Shown in pieces: positions 6,417 through 9,945 of a stretch of DNA of 9,945 nucleotides. The notes beneath the pieces are model-generated. The model was not told where the DNA came from and did not search any database. It was given only the letters and a program-made list of their open reading frames with translations. The DNA lies in NCBI GenBank assembly GCA_023489135.1, contig JAMDCE010000629.1:1-9945 (forward strand). The letters are read 5' to 3'. This DNA is from Chloroflexota bacterium (GTDB lineage Bacteria > Chloroflexota > Chloroflexia > JAMDCE01). Both the position numbers and the translations under genes were made by a program. The first letter of the stretch is position 1. Each line of letters starts with the position of its first letter.

Positions 6417-7474
6417 CCCACGCCAGGTCTCACGAGGTCGGCGCTATTCTCGAGCTTCTCTTTGGATAGCACTTCAGACCAAGGTGAATCAGGATAGCTG
6501 TCGAGCCAGCCAAGTTTGCCAAATTGCTTTAGACACCAGTAGCAAGGGAAGTAGTCCAGTTCTTTGAGCGTTCCCCTCTCGATCTCTCGCAGCCTCTCCC
6601 GGACCAGCCTAGCTGACAACTCCCTTTGCCTCACGATGGCTGTTCCCAGCGACTCGCGCTTTAGATCTGCAATTACTTCTTTGCCCTGCTCGTTGGGTTT
6701 ACTATCATCGGCAGGGTGCGAGAGTGTACAGCAGAAAATGGCATTACCCTGATAATCGACATTCAGGTGATCTCCTCCGAAGACACGACAACTGAACAGC
6801 GGAGCACTACAATAGCTTCCAGAGCCAGACATGATTCGCATCTTCAGCGCCTTCGAAAGGTTCCGACCAACAAAGGACATCAAACGCTTGGTTTCGTCAG
6901 GAGAAGGGATGATGCCCGTCTGCACTGTCAAAGGGGTAACCGTTAATGGACCGAACATGTGAGATGTCGCTCCCATGCCAGAGCCAAACAACGCGATGTC
7001 GGTCAACTCCGCCTTGTTAACATTGTTGATGATTGTAATCAGATTGAACGGTATGTCTTTGAGCTTGCAGAGGCCGAGCATCTCCATAATCATCTTGAAC
7101 GCGCCTTCGCCGCGATTTGCGTCGTGTGTCTTTGTCGTGGCTCCATCCAAACTAATAGAGATGTGTTTGAGATGCTTCTTAACGTGGGGTCTCAAAAGAA
7201 TGGGGAGCACTTTAGACTTAAACTGGAAGCCATTGGTGACCACGTGGAACTCGAAGCCCTCCCCGACAATCATTTCCAACATTCCATCGAACTGCGGATG
7301 TAGTGTTGGCTCACCACCCGTAATGGCAACATAGTTCAGGCCATAGCTCTTAGCCTCACGCAGAATCTTCTGAAGTACATCTAACGGGATGTGCCCCCTA
7401 TCCTCCAGTTTATCCCGTATACAATGGAAGCATCTGAGATTGCAGGCATTGGTCGGTTCCAGAGAAAGTATCAT
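6413..7474 (-). CDS. Radical SAM protein with SPASM-like Cys-rich C-terminus (probable peptide-modifying enzyme)
   Basis: The 353-residue protein opens with the radical SAM cluster motif CNLRCFHC (Cys 11, 15, 18), which binds the [4Fe-4S] cluster that reduces S-adenosylmethionine. ITGGEP (51-56) is the SAM-contacting GGEP motif and ISISLDGATTKTHD (105-118) the core strand-turn of the MoaA/PqqE/anSME group. Towards the C-terminus come CSAPLFSC (222-229), VDYQGNAIFCC (Cys 248, 249) and CYWC (311-314), resembling a SPASM/twitch domain with auxiliary Fe-S clusters, common in RiPP-modifying enzymes. ATG 7474 has a GAGGTG site 8 bases away and a promoter-like sequence upstream. The stop lies in the end of the palindromic element, so the last few residues may not be ancestral. 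Together with PqqD and the small peptide downstream, peptide modification is the best inference; the chemistry is unknown. Confidence 0.9.
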   Translation of the reverse strand: MILSLEPTNACNLRCFHCIRDKLEDRGHIPLDVLQKILREAKSYGLNYVAITGGEPTLHPQFDGMLEMIVGEGFEFHVVTNGFQFKSKVLPILLRPHVKKHLKHISISLDGATTKTHDANRGEGAFKMIMEMLGLCKLKDIPFNLITIINNVNKAELTDIALFGSGMGATSHMFGPLTVTPLTVQTGIIPSPDETKRLMSFVGRNLSKALKMRIMSGSGSYCSAPLFSCRVFGGDHLNVDYQGNAIFCCTLSHPADDSKPNEQGKEVIADLKRESLGTAIVRQRELSARLVRERLREIERGTLKELDYFPCYWCLKQFGKLGWLDSYPDSPWSEVLSKEKLENSADLVRPGVG

Positions 7475-7501
7475 CTGCTCACCACCTCAATACTAAGGCC
7501 A

Positions 7502-7529
7502 ATTCTAGCAGGAGAGAGTTAGGTTTCAG
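7502..7529 (-). promoter_or_regulatory. Candidate promoter for the radical SAM / RiPP operon
   Basis: On the - strand CTGAAA (complement of 7524-7529) and TAGAAT (complement of 7502-7507) are 16 bases apart, with TGC before the -10 forming an extended -10. The start point would be near 7495, about 20 bases before ATG 7474. A TTAGGTTT repeat overlaps its -35 side. Confidence 0.4.
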
Positions 7530-7555
7530 GATTGAAAATGGTTAGGTTTAGGTTA
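7519..7555. repeat. Three short TTAGGTTW direct repeats
   Basis: TTAGGTTT occurs at 7519-7526 and 7542-7549, and TTAGGTTA at 7548-7555. They lie just upstream of the radical SAM gene and touch its candidate -35 box, so they could be a repressor or activator site. They may also be chance in an AT-rich spacer. Confidence 0.3.
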
Positions 7556-7630
7556 GACCGGCTTTCGGGGGTCGCATTGCCCGAATCAGAGGTCGCAGTT
7601 GTACACGAGACTCGTCAGCGGCAAGCAGCC

Positions 7631-7659
7631 TTGAAATCAGCCGATGAGTGGTGTATTCT
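7631..7659 (+). promoter_or_regulatory. Candidate promoter for the sugar aminotransferase gene
   Basis: TTGAAA (7631-7636) and TATTCT (7654-7659) are 17 bases apart. Transcription would start near 7667, followed by AGGAGG at 7683-7688 and the TTG start at 7695. It is divergent from the radical SAM promoter within the same 220-base intergenic region. Confidence 0.5.
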
Positions 7660-7694
7660 AGCTGTAGAATAAGCGCACAACCAGGAGGTAGCCG

Positions 7695-8754
7695 TTGATT
7701 CCGATTGCAAAGCCGCTGATGGGTGATGCCGAGAAGAAGGCGATCATCGCCGTCCTCGACTCGGGCGTACTTGCGCAGGGCGCTGTCGTCGAACAGTTCG
7801 AAAAGGACTTTGCCGCGGCGATTGGCGCCAGCCATTGCCGTCTCCTCGGGCACCACGGCGCTGCACCTGGCGCTCCTGGCGCACGGCGTCGGTCCCGGCG
7901 ACGAGGTGATCACTTCTCCTCATACCTTCATAGCCACGGGCAACGCCGTGTTGCACGTTGGGGCGAGACCAGTTTTCGTGGATATCGACGAGGAGACTTA
8001 CAACATCGACCCTTCGCTTATCGAGGAAAAGATAACCGCCAGGACAAAGGCCATCATCCCCGTACACCTATACGGCTACCCGGCCGATATTCCAGGGATA
8101 ATGGATATCGCGGAAAGGCGAGGACTCACGATTATCGAGGATGCCTGCCAGGCGCACGGCGCTTCCATCCACGGCAAGTGCGTGGGCACATTTGGCACGG
8201 GCTGCTTCTCGTTCTATCCGACCAAGAACATCACTACTGGAGAAGGAGGCATCGTCACGACGAGCGACGATGCGCTGGCCGAGCGCCTGCGCCTGCTGCG
8301 CAATCACGGCCAGCGGCAGCGCTATTATCACGACATCCTCGGCTACAACTTTCGCATGAGCGACGTTCACGCTGCCATCGGGATTGCCCAGTTGAGCCGT
8401 TTCGAGGAGTTCACTCAGAAGCGCATCGCCAACGCGGCCTTCTTCGATTCCAGACTGTCCAACGTGATAACGCCCAAGGTCGCGCCAGGCTTCAAGCACG
8501 TGTACCATCAGTACACGATAAGAGTGAAGGGCAACCGAGACGCGGCTCTGGCGCAGCTTCACGCCAATGGGATAGGCGCTGGAATATACTATCCTGTTCC
8601 CCTGCATAAACAGAAGATCTACCTCGATCTCGGTTACAGAGACGATCTGCCTCAGGCGGAGAGGGCGGCGGCGGAGACCATCTCCTTGCCAGTACATCCT
8701 GCTCTTACGGACGAGGAATTAGAGAAGATCGCCAGGGAGGTGGGCAGACTGTAA
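7695..8754 (+). pseudogene. DegT/DnrJ/EryC1/StrS-family sugar aminotransferase with a frameshift
   Basis: Two frames together give one family member of near-normal length. TTG 7695 (AGGAGG 6 bases upstream) encodes IPIAKPLMGDAEKKAIIAVL and on to AAAIGAS near 7832. From about 7831 the +1 frame continues AIAVSSGTTALHLALLAHGV to TAA 8752-8754. Family landmarks: SSGTTALH (from 7843, phosphate-binding), DACQAHGA (Asp codon 8140), SFYPTKNITTGEGG with the PLP-binding Lys codon at 8224-8226, and YNFRMSDVHAAIG. These PLP enzymes aminate nucleotide-activated keto sugars for surface polysaccharides. Five missing bases near 7830-7842 would restore the usual G-A-x-H-A-I-A-V-S-S text (for instance loss of CCACG between repeated GCC/AGCC), so the break is recent or an assembly error. 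If real, the gene is inactive; the downstream frame lacks the N-terminal strand and a good start. The polyprenyl sugar transferase converges 23 bases away. Confidence 0.82.
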
Positions 8755-8777
8755 AGAGGCAGATGTAGACCGGCGTT

Positions 8778-9945
8778 TCACCGTCCGCTAAGACGCAGGA
8801 TCGTCGCGAGCGTCTTGTAGGCTATGACGGAATCCAGGTACAGCGAGCCGTATTTGATGTAATACAAGTCGTACTGCAGCTTGATGAGAGCGTCCTCCAG
8901 AGTGCTGCCGTAACCGTACTTCACCTGCGCCCAGCCCGTCAGCCCCGGCCTTACTAGTAGGCGGTTCCGGTAGAAAGGAATCTCGCTCTCCAGCGAATCA
9001 GCCAGTTCCGGGCGCTCCGGCCGCGGCCCGATCAGACTCATCTCGCCTCTGAGCACGTTGATTACCTGGGGAAGCTCGTCCAGGTGCGTTCGGCGGAGGA
9101 AGCGTCCCACAGGGGTCACCCTGACGTCGTTCTGAGCGGCCCATATCGGCTTCCCCTCGGCTTCCGCGTTATCGTACATCGTGCGGAACTTGATGATCTC
9201 AAAAGGCCTTGCCCTTCTCCCCAGCCGTGACTGCTTGTAGAACACTGGCCCCGGTGAAGTAAGCTTTATGGCTACGGCCGCAAACGGGAAGACCAGGATC
9301 AAAAACGGCAGACCGATCAGGGACACTACGATGTCGACGCCGCGCTTGACCATAGGAAAGATGTGGCTGCGGTTCTGCGTTTGGAGGGATACTATCCAGT
9401 TCTGTCCCATGTGCTGCACCGGCACCATTCCCCTGATCGTCTCGAAGAACGAAGGCATTGGTGTAACCGGTACCCCGTGGTAATGGCACTGGACAATCGC
9501 TTTGAGGACTTCGCTCCCCAGTCCGTTGCTGATGGCAAGGATCACTTCGTCCACAGAGTATTCCTCTACGACGGTCGCCATATCACTGCTCGTCCCAAGT
9601 ACGGTCAATCCCTCGACGTTCTTGCCAAGCATCGTCACGTCGTCGTCGATAAAGCCGATGGCTGAGTAGTTTCGTTGGTCGACTTCTTTCATTGCCGCGG
9701 CCAGGGTTCTGCCGGCATAGCCAGCCCCGATGATGAGGATTCGCCGGCCAAAGAGATGCCCGGCAAGACCCCGAACGTAGGCGACACGCCAGGCGGCGAC
9801 GAAACATGTGCAAATGATGAAGAGTGCAAGCAGGTCAAAGCGCGAGCCCGGGATTGGGGGTGAGAGATAAGGGATGAAAGTATATACCCCTATGCTCATC
9901 GCCACGGCGGCCGTCACCGATAGTATGCTTCTCACCGTATCGTAC
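8778..9945 (-). CDS. Exopolysaccharide polyprenyl-phosphate sugar-1-phosphate transferase (5' part missing)
   Basis: The frame is open to the right edge, so the N-terminus is outside the window; GTG 9935 is internal, and Y-D-T-V precedes it. Visible from the N-terminal side: the last one or two helices of the usual membrane region, a Rossmann-like CoA_binding_3 domain with [19 protein letters not shown], then [20 protein letters not shown] (one membrane helix). The catalytic bacterial sugar-transferase domain follows: [42 protein letters not shown] with the Asp-Glu pair, GPRPERPEL, and [15 protein letters not shown]. The fold matches WcaJ/WbaP-type enzymes that move a sugar-1-phosphate from a nucleotide sugar to undecaprenyl phosphate at the inner face of the membrane, the first step of repeat-unit assembly. 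The adjoining aminotransferase suggests an amino-sugar-containing polymer. Sugar specificity cannot be read from sequence. Confidence 0.93.
   Translation of the reverse strand, partial: YDTVRSILSVTAAVAMSIGVYTFIPYLSPPIPGSRFDLLALFIICTCFVAAWRVAYVRGLAGHLFGRRILIIGAGYAGRTLAAAMKEVDQRNYSAIGFIDDDVTMLGKNVEGLTVLGTSSDMATVVEEYSVDEVILAISNGLGSEVLKAIVQCHYHGVPVTPMPSFFETIRGMVPVQHMGQNWIVSLQTQNRSHIFPMVKRGVDIVVSLIGLPFLILVFPFAAVAIKLTSPGPVFYKQSRLGRRARPFEIIKFRTMYDNAEAEGKPIWAAQNDVRVTPVGRFLRRTHLDELPQVINVLRGEMSLIGPRPERPELADSLESEIPFYRNRLLVRPGLTGWAQVKYGYGSTLEDALIKLQYDLYYIKYGSLYLDSVIAYKTLATILRLSGR

Noticed and set aside
7548..7913. 121-codon - strand open frame opposite the aminotransferase start
   Set aside because: It is antisense to conserved aminotransferase coding sequence and shows no family features; the frameshift in the + gene merely breaks the track there.
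8068..8697. 209-codon - strand open frame opposite the aminotransferase
   Set aside because: Mirror of a strongly conserved PLP enzyme on the + strand; no ribosome site or motif.

Overview
The window looks like a chromosomal piece of an anaerobic bacterium. The support is the tail of a 2-oxoacid:ferredoxin oxidoreductase, a 15-heme c-type cytochrome and a radical SAM enzyme. Palindromic intergenic repeats of the GTAGGGGCAGG...CCTGCCCCTAC kind are, from memory, common in Chloroflexota and some clostridial lineages, but the sequence alone does not fix the phylum. No tRNA, rRNA or CRISPR array is visible, and the longest gap without a gene is about 220 bases.

Left end (1-1990): the 3' end of a KorB-like subunit on the + strand ends in a compact GC hairpin terminator. 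On the - strand lie a 4-oxalocrotonate-tautomerase-family protein and, upstream of it, a lipoprotein cytochrome. The cytochrome consists of seven and a half tandem 47-residue di-heme repeats, with 15 CXXCH sites matched by 15 further histidines.

Centre (1991-7474, all - strand; transcription order right to left): radical SAM protein with a Cys-rich C-terminal region, S26 signal-peptidase-like protein, PqqD-family peptide-binding protein, a 49-residue peptide that is easy to overlook, an NTP_transf_5 nucleotidyltransferase-like protein, and an ABC exporter. PqqD, a short peptide with a lasso-like YxxP leader motif and a perfect Shine-Dalgarno, a peptidase, a radical SAM enzyme and an exporter together make a RiPP (ribosomally synthesised, post-translationally modified peptide) cluster. 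The lasso cyclase (asparagine-synthetase-like) and the transglutaminase-like lasso protease are absent from the window, and the peptide has no Cys. It therefore fits neither a standard lasso nor a sactipeptide/thioether cluster. The likely logic is: PqqD binds the leader, the radical SAM enzyme and possibly the nucleotidyltransferase-like protein modify the peptide, the S26 protein cleaves it, and the ABC protein exports it. All of this is inference. A MITE-like palindromic element sits between the radical SAM gene and the rest and supplies the radical SAM stop codon.

Right end (7475-9945): a short intergenic region with divergent promoters leads to a DegT/DnrJ/EryC1/StrS-type sugar aminotransferase on the + strand, broken by one frameshift near 7830-7842. 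Converging on it is a polyprenyl-phosphate sugar-1-phosphate transferase, cut by the right edge. These two belong to a surface-polysaccharide locus. By eye they are more GC-rich than the central cluster.
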